Shown: piece after piece, positions 45,382 to 53,945 of the stretch
Position numbering within the stretch: the first letter of the stretch is position 1
Layout: each line of letters begins with the position of its first letter
Assembly: GCF_902859855.1 (NCBI RefSeq)
Contig: NZ_CADIKH010000011.1
Coordinates: 62,001 to 126,000, forward strand
Source of the DNA: Paraburkholderia humisilvae
Lineage (GTDB): Bacteria; Pseudomonadota; Gammaproteobacteria; Burkholderiales; Burkholderiaceae
Direction: 5' to 3'
DNA length: 64,000 bases
The notes under the pieces: generated by a model
What the model was told of the DNA's origin: nothing
The model's input: the letters and a program-made list of their open reading frames with translations, nothing else
The model's database searches: none
Translations under genes and position numbers: made by a program

Positions 45382-46503
45382 TTGAGCCGCATCGACAACC
45401 CCACACGAGACCAGGAAGCCGGTTCCGCCGATTCCACGCAAGACATCACGCGCATCGACGATACGCGCATCGGCGCGGTGCGCCCGCTGATTTCGCCGGC
45501 GCTGCTGCTCGACGAGCTGCCGGTTCCGCCGGCGGTGCAAACGCTGGTTGAGCATAGCCGCGTCGAAGTAGCGAACGTACTGCACAGCCGCGACGACCGG
45601 CTCGTGATTGTCGTCGGACCCTGCTCGATCCACGACCACGATCAGGCAATCGAATACGCGCACCTGCTGAAGGCGAAGGCCGATGCGTTGCGCGACGATC
45701 TGCTGATCGTGATGCGGGTGTATTTCGAAAAGCCGCGCACGACGGTTGGCTGGAAGGGCTACATCAACGATCCGCGCCTTGACGGCAGCTTCCGCATCAA
45801 CGAGGGCCTGCGCCGCGCGCGCGAGCTGCTGCTCGAGATCAGCGGCCTTGGCTTGCCGACCGCGACCGAATTCCTCGACCTGTTGAGCCCGCAATACATC
45901 GCGGACCTGATCGCGTGGGGCGCGATCGGCGCGCGTACGACCGAAAGCCAGTCGCATCGGCAGCTCGCGTCGGGCATGAGCTGCCCGATCGGCTTCAAGA
46001 ACGGCACCGACGGCGGCGTGCAGATTGCCGCGGACGCGATCGTCGCGGCGCGTGCGAGCCACGCGTTCATGGGCATGACGAAAATGGGCATGGCCGCGAT
46101 CTTCGAAACACGCGGCAACGACGACGCACACGTTATTTTGCGCGGCGGCAAGAAAGGGCCGAACTACGACGCCGCGGGCGTCGAGGAAGCCTGCGCGGCG
46201 CTGCGCAAGGTCGGCTTGCGCGAGCAGGTGATGATCGACTGCTCGCATGCGAATTCGGGCAAGTCGCATGAGCGGCAAGTCGAGGTCGCGCAGGATATCG
46301 AGCGACAGTTGTCGGGCGGTGAGCGCCGCATTATCGGCGTGATGGTCGAGAGTCATCTGCAAGCGGGCCGTCAGGATCTGAAGCCGGGTGTGCCGCTCCA
46401 GCGTGGTGTGTCGATCACCGATGCATGCCTCGGCTGGGCGCAGACCGAGCCGGTGCTCGACGGGCTCGCGCAGGCCGTGCGTGCGCGGCGCCAGAAGGGC
46501 TGA
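45382..46503 (+). CDS. aroG: DAHP synthase (3-deoxy-7-phosphoheptulonate synthase)
   Basis: About 373 residues, class I AroAI type. It joins phosphoenolpyruvate and erythrose 4-phosphate, entry to the shikimate pathway. Motifs: VVGPCSIHD, RVYFEKPRTTVGWKG, FKNGTDGG and DCSHANSGK. Start is uncertain: TTG 45382 is 6 bases after GGAGA and chosen here; an in-frame ATG at 45376 lies right against that site. Feedback type (Phe, Tyr or Trp) cannot be told by eye. Confidence 0.93.
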   Translation: MSRIDNPTRDQEAGSADSTQDITRIDDTRIGAVRPLISPALLLDELPVPPAVQTLVEHSRVEVANVLHSRDDRLVIVVGPCSIHDHDQAIEYAHLLKAKADALRDDLLIVMRVYFEKPRTTVGWKGYINDPRLDGSFRINEGLRRARELLLEISGLGLPTATEFLDLLSPQYIADLIAWGAIGARTTESQSHRQLASGMSCPIGFKNGTDGGVQIAADAIVAARASHAFMGMTKMGMAAIFETRGNDDAHVILRGGKKGPNYDAAGVEEACAALRKVGLREQVMIDCSHANSGKSHERQVEVAQDIERQLSGGERRIIGVMVESHLQAGRQDLKPGVPLQRGVSITDACLGWAQTEPVLDGLAQAVRARRQKG

Positions 46504-46628
46504 GCACCGCGCTTGGCATTGGGCCGCTGGCGCATCGGCTCGCCGGTCAGCGCGCCGCGCCGATTCCGGGCAACATGAAGGCGAGGCGCACGCGTGCGCC
46601 GCCTTTCCACAGCGTTGCACGAGGGAAT

Positions 46629-46958
46629 ATGAGCACCGTTACCGAATACGCGAAGACCGCGCCGACGCGCGCGGAAGTTGACGCGCTCGCGGGCGCGACC
46701 GTCGTCGAGTTCGGCACCGACTGGTGCGGCTACTGCAAGGGCGCGCAGCCGCTCATCGAGAACGCGTTTGCCGCGCATCCGGGCACTCGGCATCTGAAGA
46801 TCGAAGACGGCCCGGGGCGCCCGCTTGGACGATCGTTCCGCGTCAAGCTGTGGCCGACCCTGATTTTCATGCGTGACGGCGTGGAGCTTGCGCGGGTGGT
46901 CAGGCCCACCGGTGTCGCCCAGATCGAAGAAGCGTTTGCCGCGTTGAAAGCCGCTTGA
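46629..46958 (+). CDS. Thioredoxin-family protein
   Basis: 109 residues, thioredoxin fold with active site WCGYC, and cis-Pro in LWPTLIF. The site differs from the usual WCGPC, so redox potential may differ. ATG 46629 has GAGGGA upstream. It follows aroG by 125 bases and probably stands alone. It is the last gene before the large toxin-like gene. Confidence 0.9.
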   Translation: MSTVTEYAKTAPTRAEVDALAGATVVEFGTDWCGYCKGAQPLIENAFAAHPGTRHLKIEDGPGRPLGRSFRVKLWPTLIFMRDGVELARVVRPTGVAQIEEAFAALKAA

Positions 46959-47022
46959 GACGGAACGTGTGCGGTCCGCCGTCACTACCGCGGCGCGGCG
47001 CCCGCAGGCGATGCTGCAATCT

Positions 47023-47060
47023 GGACTCGCGCGAAGCGATCTTCGCGGTGCAGCGAGTCC
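47023..47060 (+). other. Nested hairpin upstream of the toxin-like gene
   Basis: Outer stem GGACTCGC (47023-47030) / GCGAGTCC (47053-47060) encloses inner stem GCGAAG (47031-47036) / CTTCGC (47041-47046) with loop CGAT. There is no T-run after it, so it is not a standard terminator. It sits about 65 bases after the thioredoxin stop and 145 before the toxin-like start; it could be a regulatory RNA structure or protein site. Confidence 0.55.
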
Positions 47061-47204
47061 AAACTACGCCTGTTTGTCGACTGATCGAGGACGCAGCGGA
47101 CGCTTGCAACGGCCGAGATACTCAGGTATTGCATCGGGCATTGTCGCAAATGGTGCAATGAAGACTCCCGCACGAGCAATGGCGCTGCTCAAGGAGTCCG
47201 TATC

Positions 47205-50200
47205 ATGTCCACTTATCCCGTCGCTGGCGGTTTTGCACAGGCGCCGGCCCGTCCGGCAACCGATGTCCCGACGCAGGCCGAAGCAGGGGGCGATGCTGAC
47301 GCGAGTGGTGCACGCGCGGGTGCTCCATCGAGCTTCATTGCAATCGCTTCGCTAAGCCACGCACGGAGTGTCCGGCAGGCACAAGCCGCGCCGATCCAGG
47401 CGCCGTCGCGCGCGCCCCGTGGCGCGGCAAAGACCAAATGTGCATCGGGTTCGCCATTCCGCGAATGCCGGGGCGGCGAGGCGTTGGTCGAAAACGCATG
47501 GACGTGTTACCCATTCGATCAGTATCGCTATGCGAGTGCGAGTCACATCGGCGCTTGTGCGGGATGGGTACGCGAGGCGATGCGCAGAGTCGATCGAAGT
47601 GACTCAGCTGCGCCGCAAGATCTGACCGAGGTCGCGCATCAGATGAGTCTCGACGCCACGAGGCGACGCCGTGGCGTTGCACAGGCACAGTTCAGCCGCG
47701 TCAACGCATTTCAGTTCAACGCGGCTTCATTGGGTTTGCTCCGATATCGATTGAGAGGAACCGAACACTTCAATCGCGGCCTAACGCGGACCGACAATAT
47801 CAATGCGATGATCGACAGCCTCGGCAATGCATTGCGCGAAAACGAAATGGCATTCGTGCGACTTGCGCTGAGTCCGCGCAGGTCACGCGAGCTCGAGTAC
47901 GGTCACGCATTGCTGGTTCAACGGCTTCCGCACGACGAATACACCATTTTCGACCCGAATACCGGTGCGTTCCTGTATCAAAACCGTAAACTGATGCAAG
48001 ACTCACTTCGGGCCTACATGGACGAAGCCTTCGACGAGCCCGAGCTTGGCCTCGAGGTGATGCCGTACAGTGTTCAGTTTTTCGAGAGATCTGCGACGGC
48101 GCTGGCCGAACAGCCGCTGCCGCAATCGACGCCGTTGCTGGGGCCGCCGGTGCACGTTTTACCGGGCACCGTCTCGTCGACGCATGAGCTTTACGATGCA
48201 TCCGCCGACGAGGCGAACGAACTTTCGAGCGAAGTGCTGTCCGCTGCAGCGGGCGAAAGGCGCCGGCGCCCTAGCGCCTCCCAGGCGCTCGCGTACTATG
48301 CATTGAGGAACGTTGCGCGGGGGCGCGTGCCGGATCTTACCGAGGCGATCGAGGACATCAGGGAGCGGCTTATCGATCGCGCGCGGCGGCCCGATGCCAT
48401 TCAGGAAATTAGCCGCATGGAGACGGAGAATCGGTACGCCGTATTGGGCGATTTGCCGAATCGGACGAGGCGCCCGGGGCGCGCCAGAACGAATACCGTC
48501 GAAGGTCTGCTGGCCGATCTGCGGCTACACTTCGGCGGTTCGCACGATCCGGAAAATGCAAGCCTGCCCTATCGCAACGATTTTGCAGAACTTCGACTGA
48601 CGTTCAGAAGTGCAGGAGACAGCGAACGAGGTTCGGCCAGCGCGGCCGTCGAAGGATACTCGATTGTCGTGCAGCGGCGTGGACAGGCCGGCGGCTTCGA
48701 GCAGGACGGCTACGACCTGTACGAACCCGAATTGGGGGTATTCAGGTACACAAGTTTCGCGGAACTCTCGCAGGCATTGCAGGGCGTGATGGAACGCGGT
48801 TATCCGGAATACCGCGGCATCGACCACGTGGACACCGTGTACTTCGGCCATAGCGATGACGTCGCCTCGTCGCCGCACAGCGTACCGGCCGCACCGGAGC
48901 CGCACGAATCGCGGGCGACAAACCTGCTACTTGGCAGCGTCGAGCCGTTGCTTGGGGTCACCGGCAATCCGTCGCGCACGCCTGCGCTTACCAATCTGAC
49001 TGCTCAGCCCGATTTCGGCTTCGACGAGCCGCCCGCAACGCTCCCGGGTGCCGACGCCGCTTCCGAACATGACGAACTGAAGCGCTCACCAAATTTCGCG
49101 CAAGACCGCAAGCCGTTTGCGTTGTTCCGCCCATCTACGATAACGCCGGCCGAACTCGCCGAGCAGGGTGGTTTCGAATGCGACCACACGAGGCTACGCA
49201 ACATCAATCTCGACATGCACAATTTCGATGTCGCGTCGAACCCGTTTCTCGTCGATAGCGCGGGCTATCTGGGCACATTCCGGCAGGAGCGTAAGGCGGC
49301 GGCGCGCTTGCCTTCGACGGCGACCTCGGGTTTTATCTATTTCGTCGCGCCGACGCCGAATATGGTCGACGTCAATTCGAGTTTGGGGTCGCAGGCGCGT
49401 GCCCCGGAGAATTCGGAGGTCGCGGCGATGGGGCGGATTGACTATACGCAAATTCGCGGCTGGCGCGTCGTCACGAATGGCGTTGCGGGCAGGTTCGTTC
49501 CGAACCCGGTTTATCGCTGGGATGTCTATAACCAGACCAGGACGGCCGGCGGGCAACCATTGCTATCACGCTTTCCAGTCACCAATGGTGTATGGCGTGA
49601 TTCGTCGTATAGCCCATTCGTATTGAGGAACACGAATGGAGACGCTCGACAATTCAATCAGGATATCGACCGGTTTCACGCTGCGTTCTACGACAATGCA
49701 TGGGAGAAGGTACGTGAACTACAGGCCCGACAAGCGATGGGGCTCGACTATCGCGGCCCCCTGACGGTCGAAGCGTATGGCGCAAGCGGCACGCAAGGAA
49801 CGCACCTCCATATCGATCAGTACGGCTCGCCCGTGGTGGCCAGCAGGTACAAGATGTCGTCACTGAACCCGGCGAGCAGGCATCGCTTTACGCTGGGTGA
49901 TGACGGGCGGTTGCATCTTGCCGACGACTATCAAAAGGTGCTGCGCGTGGGCTCGGACGGGTATGTTTATCTGGGCGGAATTCCGTCCAATCTGAACAGC
50001 ACGAACGGCGTGTTCGAGTACTCCGGCTCGAATCTGATTCATAGAGAGGACGGCAAGTTTCTGACGGTGGGGAAAACAGTCTATACGCCGTACGTAACGC
50101 GGACCGCCGAAGGAGTGAGATCGGTCTGGGCGTTGCACCGACCTGACCAGCGACCGGCCAAGCCACCCAGGAACAATGAATACACGTTCGCGGGACAGAC

Positions 50201-50615
50201 CATGGGACGGCGACTGCTCTATCTCTTCGAGGCAGACCCGGATGAGGCGCTCCCGGAAACGGCGACGCACTTCGTCACCACGGTGCCCGGCAATTCGTAC
50301 CGCGGCAATTTTCTGGACTACGCCGACATAATACGTACCGACGATGCGCGCGCTGCATCGAAGTGGTTGCGCGAGCACGATGCCGCATGGTTGTTCAGGG
50401 ACGGCCTTTACGTCACAGCGCGCGGGTCGAGTGACCTGGAAGCTCGTACGCTGGATGGCTCACTGCGCTGGTGGACGGAATTCGATTCCAGACCCGGCGC
50501 ATTCCCGTTCCACCAATCGGATCTTTCCTCGAGTTACCGGATTGGCGATGACGTGTGGGAAAGGGTTCGCAGCAGGGAAAATCGGCATGAGAAGCTCCTT
50601 GGTCTGCTTGGCTAG
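47205..50615 (+). CDS. Multidomain toxin/effector: YopT-type protease plus cholera-toxin-A-like ADP-ribosyltransferase
   Basis: 1136 residues. No signal peptide; residues 1-75 are Ala/Pro-rich and disordered, like secreted effectors. Residues about 80-295 resemble peptidase C58 (YopT/AvrPphB): Cys118 in HIGACAGW, His234 in YGHALLVQ, Asp250 in TIFDPNTGAF. Spacings (116 and 16) match YopT (119 and 16). Residues about 384-550 repeat part of this fold without the catalytic residues. Residues about 636-800 match the whole cholera toxin A1 fold: ALFRPS, RNINLDMH, FVAPTPNM, ENSEVAAMGRIDYTQIRGW. Residues 845-1136 are unrecognised, beta-rich by pattern. AAGGAG is 8 bases before ATG. No chaperone or secretion gene is adjacent. 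Route and targets unknown. Confidence 0.85.
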   Translation: MSTYPVAGGFAQAPARPATDVPTQAEAGGDADASGARAGAPSSFIAIASLSHARSVRQAQAAPIQAPSRAPRGAAKTKCASGSPFRECRGGEALVENAWTCYPFDQYRYASASHIGACAGWVREAMRRVDRSDSAAPQDLTEVAHQMSLDATRRRRGVAQAQFSRVNAFQFNAASLGLLRYRLRGTEHFNRGLTRTDNINAMIDSLGNALRENEMAFVRLALSPRRSRELEYGHALLVQRLPHDEYTIFDPNTGAFLYQNRKLMQDSLRAYMDEAFDEPELGLEVMPYSVQFFERSATALAEQPLPQSTPLLGPPVHVLPGTVSSTHELYDASADEANELSSEVLSAAAGERRRRPSASQALAYYALRNVARGRVPDLTEAIEDIRERLIDRARRPDAIQEISRMETENRYAVLGDLPNRTRRPGRARTNTVEGLLADLRLHFGGSHDPENASLPYRNDFAELRLTFRSAGDSERGSASAAVEGYSIVVQRRGQAGGFEQDGYDLYEPELGVFRYTSFAELSQALQGVMERGYPEYRGIDHVDTVYFGHSDDVASSPHSVPAAPEPHESRATNLLLGSVEPLLGVTGNPSRTPALTNLTAQPDFGFDEPPATLPGADAASEHDELKRSPNFAQDRKPFALFRPSTITPAELAEQGGFECDHTRLRNINLDMHNFDVASNPFLVDSAGYLGTFRQERKAAARLPSTATSGFIYFVAPTPNMVDVNSSLGSQARAPENSEVAAMGRIDYTQIRGWRVVTNGVAGRFVPNPVYRWDVYNQTRTAGGQPLLSRFPVTNGVWRDSSYSPFVLRNTNGDARQFNQDIDRFHAAFYDNAWEKVRELQARQAMGLDYRGPLTVEAYGASGTQGTHLHIDQYGSPVVASRYKMSSLNPASRHRFTLGDDGRLHLADDYQKVLRVGSDGYVYLGGIPSNLNSTNGVFEYSGSNLIHREDGKFLTVGKTVYTPYVTRTAEGVRSVWALHRPDQRPAKPPRNNEYTFAGQTMGRRLLYLFEADPDEALPETATHFVTTVPGNSYRGNFLDYADIIRTDDARAASKWLREHDAAWLFRDGLYVTARGSSDLEARTLDGSLRWWTEFDSRPGAFPFHQSDLSSSYRIGDDVWERVRSRENRHEKLLGLLG

Positions 50616-50692
50616 TGTGCCCCGTTGCCCGCCGCAGACGATCGAACTGTCGGCCCTGCCGATGTCGCAGACGCGCGTGACCGCTTTCACCC

Positions 50693-50977
50693 TTATTCGG
50701 GGGACGGCTCGCCGAACAGGCTGTTCAGATGTTTCGCTTCCGTCGACAGATTGAATTCCTTGCGTACCATCGCGACCACTTCGGCGACCGCTCGCTCATG
50801 GCCCGCCATGTTGCCGAAATGCTTCGTGTCCCAATTGCATCCCGACGCATCGGGCTCCTGCAATTGCGGACGCGGCACGCGAATCTTGACACCTTCGTCG
50901 ACAATGTCTTGCAGACGATGGAGGCGCCGGCTGACTTCGTCCTGCAACTGGGAGGCGGTGCGTGTCTTGCGGCTCAT
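50693..50977 (-). CDS. Small conserved hypothetical protein
   Basis: 94 residues. A helical N-terminal part (ASQLQDEVSRRLHRLQDIVDEGVKIRVPRPQ, positions about 8-38) leads to a basic/aromatic segment with CNWD and a helix around AVAEVVAMVRKEFNL. No function recognised. ATG 50977 has a strong GAGGAG ribosome site. It lies just downstream of the hydroquinone reductase gene in the same direction. Confidence 0.75.
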   Translation of the reverse strand: MSRKTRTASQLQDEVSRRLHRLQDIVDEGVKIRVPRPQLQEPDASGCNWDTKHFGNMAGHERAVAEVVAMVRKEFNLSTEAKHLNSLFGEPSPE

Positions 50978-51078
50978 GCGGATCTCCTCGAAGCTAACGT
51001 CGCGAACACAGTCTAGCGTAGCGCGGCGACGCCGGGCCAGCGCCGCACAGGCAGCGTTTGCGTGCTGCCCGACGACCG

Positions 51079-52092
51079 TCATCGAGCTGCTGTGCTCGAT
51101 GCGGGCACAACACGCGCCAGCCGTTCGCGGTCATGCGGCGCTGCAAAGTCGAGGAGCGGCCCGTGGGGCACGATGCCGGTCGGGTTGATGGTCCGATGGC
51201 TTTCGTAGTAGTGCCGTTTGATGTGCTCGAAGTTCACCGTCGCGGCGATACCCGGGTGCTGGTACACGTCACGCGTAAAAGCGGACAGATTCGGATAGTC
51301 GGCAATGCGCCGCACATTGCATTTGAAATGCCCGACATACACCGCGTCGAAGCGTATCAGCGTCGTGAAGAGTCGGATGTCCGCTTCCGTGAGCCGATCT
51401 CCGGTCAGAAAGCGGCGCGTCGTCAGGCGTGCTTCGAGCCAGTCGAGGGTGTCGAACAGCGGCACGACCGCTTCTTCATACGCGTGCTGTGTTGTCGCGA
51501 AGCCGGCTTTGTAGACGCCGTTGTTGACCGTGTCATACACGCGCGCATTGATGACGTCGATTTCCTCTCGCAATGCGGCCGGATAGTAATCACCTGCTTG
51601 CGCGCCGAGCGCGTCGAATGCGCTATTCAGCATCCGGATGATCTCCGACGATTCGTTGCTGACGATCGTGCGCTGCTGTTTATCCCACAGAATGGGCACG
51701 GTGACGCGGCCTGTGTAAACAGGATCGGCGGCCGTGTAGATATCACGCAGCAAGCGCGCGCCGTTGACGTCGTCGGGCACGACGCCAGGCCCGTCGGCAA
51801 AGGTCCAGCCGTCCTCGAGCATCAGCCAGTGGACCGTCGATACGCTGATCGCGGCTTCGAGCCCCTTCAATGCGCGCATGATCAGCGTGCGATGCGCCCA
51901 GGGACATGCGAGGCTCACATACAAGTGGTAGCGGCCGGCTTGCGCGTCGAAGCCGGCGCGCCCGCTCGGGCCGGCGGCGCCGTCGGGCGTCACCCAGTTG
52001 CGAAACGCGGCGTCCTTGCGGACGAACCGGCCGCCGGTCGCAGCGGTGTCATACCAGCGGTCGTGCCATTTGCCGTCGATTAACAGTCCCAT
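51079..52092 (-). CDS. Glutathionyl-hydroquinone reductase (YqjG/GS-HQR type)
   Basis: 337 residues, Xi-class glutathione transferase. The catalytic Cys63 is in LACPWAHR; NESSEIIRML and ADIRLFTTLIRFD are further family motifs. It reduces glutathionylated hydroquinones, coping with quinone stress. ATG 52092. Divergent from a LysR gene about 140 bases away, which is probably its regulator. Confidence 0.93.
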   Translation of the reverse strand: MGLLIDGKWHDRWYDTAATGGRFVRKDAAFRNWVTPDGAAGPSGRAGFDAQAGRYHLYVSLACPWAHRTLIMRALKGLEAAISVSTVHWLMLEDGWTFADGPGVVPDDVNGARLLRDIYTAADPVYTGRVTVPILWDKQQRTIVSNESSEIIRMLNSAFDALGAQAGDYYPAALREEIDVINARVYDTVNNGVYKAGFATTQHAYEEAVVPLFDTLDWLEARLTTRRFLTGDRLTEADIRLFTTLIRFDAVYVGHFKCNVRRIADYPNLSAFTRDVYQHPGIAATVNFEHIKRHYYESHRTINPTGIVPHGPLLDFAAPHDRERLARVVPASSTAAR

Positions 52093-52233
52093 TCGTGTGA
52101 CTCCTTTCGTTCGTGCCCACAAGCAGAGACGCGGCCTGCGAATGGTTCGCGCCGCTGCGGCAGGTTGATAGTGCACTGCTTTGGTCGATTTGCCGTACGA
52201 TCTTTCCGCCCGACTCGTTCGATGGAGTGGAAC

Positions 52234-53151
52234 ATGTTGACCGACGAAGAACTCACGCTGCTCGAAGCGATTCGCGAAAGCGGCAGCCTGTCGCGTGCGG
52301 CGGCGCGCCTCGGCAAGGCGCCTTCGACCGTGTCGCATGCGGCGCGCCAGCTCGAGACGCGCTTTGACGCGCTGCTGTTCGACCGCCGCCGCTATCGTCT
52401 GCAGCTGACGCCCGCCGGCCATCTGCTTGCCGAGGAAGCGGCCCGGCTGATGCAGGACGTCGCGCGGATGACGCAACGTGTGCGCCAGGTGGCAAGCGGC
52501 TGGGAGGACCGCCTGTGGATCGTCAGCGACGAGCTGATGGAGTTCGAGACGATGATGCCGCTGGTTCACGCATTCGATGCATTGGAGTCGGGCGTGAAGC
52601 TTCGCTTCACAAACGAAGTGCTGAGCGGCACATGGGAGGCGTTGCGCGACGGCCGCGCGGATCTGATTGTCGGCGCAACCAACGAACCGCCGGCCATTCC
52701 GGGCCTGCGCTGGTTTGAACTGGGCGTCGTCGAATGGGTGTTCGCGGTGTCGCCGCGTCATCCGCTCGCCGCCGCCAAGGGGCCTTTGAAGCGAGACCAG
52801 ATCTCGAAGCAGCGCGGGGTGGTCGTTGCGGACTCGTCGCGTGCAAGCGGTCGCGCATATGGTGTCGTCGGCGGGCAGGCGTCGCTCGCGGTGCCGACGA
52901 TGCGCGCGAAAATTCTCGCGCAACGCGACGGGCTCGGCGTCGGCTGGCTGCCCCGGCAGCGTGTTGCGTCGCTGCTCAAACGAGGCGAACTCATCGAAAA
53001 AGAGACATCCGACCCACGCGAGCCGAATGTGTTATACGTCGCATGGCGGGGCGATCACGAAGGCCGCGCGCTGCAGTGGTGGATTGATCAGCTTCGCCAA
53101 CCGCGTCTTGCGAAGCGCCTCGTGCATGGCATCGACACGTTTGTTCGATGA
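52234..53151 (+). CDS. LysR-family transcriptional regulator
   Basis: 305 residues. Winged helix-turn-helix at 1-65 (GSLSRAAARLGKAPSTVSHAARQLETRF, as positions 17-44) and a LysR substrate domain from about 90. ATG 52234 has GGAG 6 bases upstream; an ATG at 52222 has none. Divergence from the hydroquinone reductase suggests that gene as a target. Confidence 0.93.
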   Translation: MLTDEELTLLEAIRESGSLSRAAARLGKAPSTVSHAARQLETRFDALLFDRRRYRLQLTPAGHLLAEEAARLMQDVARMTQRVRQVASGWEDRLWIVSDELMEFETMMPLVHAFDALESGVKLRFTNEVLSGTWEALRDGRADLIVGATNEPPAIPGLRWFELGVVEWVFAVSPRHPLAAAKGPLKRDQISKQRGVVVADSSRASGRAYGVVGGQASLAVPTMRAKILAQRDGLGVGWLPRQRVASLLKRGELIEKETSDPREPNVLYVAWRGDHEGRALQWWIDQLRQPRLAKRLVHGIDTFVR

Positions 53152-53216
53152 ACTTTGCATGACCGGTGCAACGAAACGAAATAAGGGCGCGTCAAAAGAA
53201 CGGAAAATGCGGAATA

Positions 53217-53256
53217 AAAAGGCTCGTCCGTCCGTTAATCGGACAAGCGAGCTTTT
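53217..53256 (+). terminator. Probable terminator after the LysR gene
   Basis: Imperfect stem AAGGCTCGTCCGTCCG (53219-53234) / CGGACAAGCGAGCTTTT (53240-53256), loop TTAAT, ending in T4 on plus and A5 on the other side. It separates the LysR gene from the cytochrome b561 unit. Confidence 0.7.
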
Positions 53257-53330
53257 CGCATGTCTGCCCGTTGTTTGTGCATCTATTTCGAATACCTTTC
53301 GTCGCTAACCCATTTCCTGCAAACCCGTTC

Positions 53331-53945
53331 ATGACGACCCGAATTGAGCCCCGGCACGGACACACGGCGCTCCCGCTTGCCAACGCACCTTCGCAGTACA
53401 CCCGCGTTGCCATGGCGCTGCATTGGGTGATCGCGCTCCTGATCATCTGCAACGTTGCGCTCGGCCTGTCCGCCGATTCATTGCCTGACGATTGGGTGCG
53501 GCCGGTAATCGACACCCATAAGTCGATTGGCATCACGGTGCTCGGTCTCGCGCTGCTGCGTATTCTGTGGCGCGTCTCGCATCGTCCGCCGCCGTTGCCG
53601 AGCGAATTCCCAGCATGGGAACGGGCGGCCGCGCACATTGCTCATTTCCTGCTGTATCTGCTGATGATCGGCTTGCCGCTTTCCGGCTGGGCGCATGACT
53701 CCGCCTGGAAAGATGCCGCAACGCATCCGATGCAGTACTTCCACCTTTTCGAATGGCCGCGGATCGGGTTCATCATGAACATCGATCCTGCCGTCAAGGA
53801 ACGGCTCCATCTGCACGACAAGCTCGGCACGCTGCATGAGTGGTTCGGGTATGCGCTTTACGCGTTGCTCGCGATGCACATCGGCGGTGCGCTGAAGCAT
53901 CAGTGGCTGGACCGCCATTCGGTCATCAAACGGATGGTGCCCTGA
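53331..53945 (+). CDS. Cytochrome b561
   Basis: 204 residues, four membrane helices. Heme-ligand histidines are visible in ALHWVIALLI, DTHKSIGITV, AAHIAHFLLYL and LHEWFGYALYALLAMH. It transfers electrons across the inner membrane, commonly from superoxide or quinol. ATG 53331. Its stop shares one base with the next gene (TGATG), so it is coupled to the glycosyltransferase. Confidence 0.92.
   Translation: MTTRIEPRHGHTALPLANAPSQYTRVAMALHWVIALLIICNVALGLSADSLPDDWVRPVIDTHKSIGITVLGLALLRILWRVSHRPPPLPSEFPAWERAAAHIAHFLLYLLMIGLPLSGWAHDSAWKDAATHPMQYFHLFEWPRIGFIMNIDPAVKERLHLHDKLGTLHEWFGYALYALLAMHIGGALKHQWLDRHSVIKRMVP

Noticed and set aside
45127..46620. 497-codon minus-strand frame opposite aroG
   Set aside because: Antisense shadow of DAHP synthase with biased His/Arg composition.
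46959..47204. Type III secretion promoter box upstream of the toxin-like gene
   Set aside because: I searched by eye for TTCG-N16-TTCG and found none; only a single TTCG occurs.
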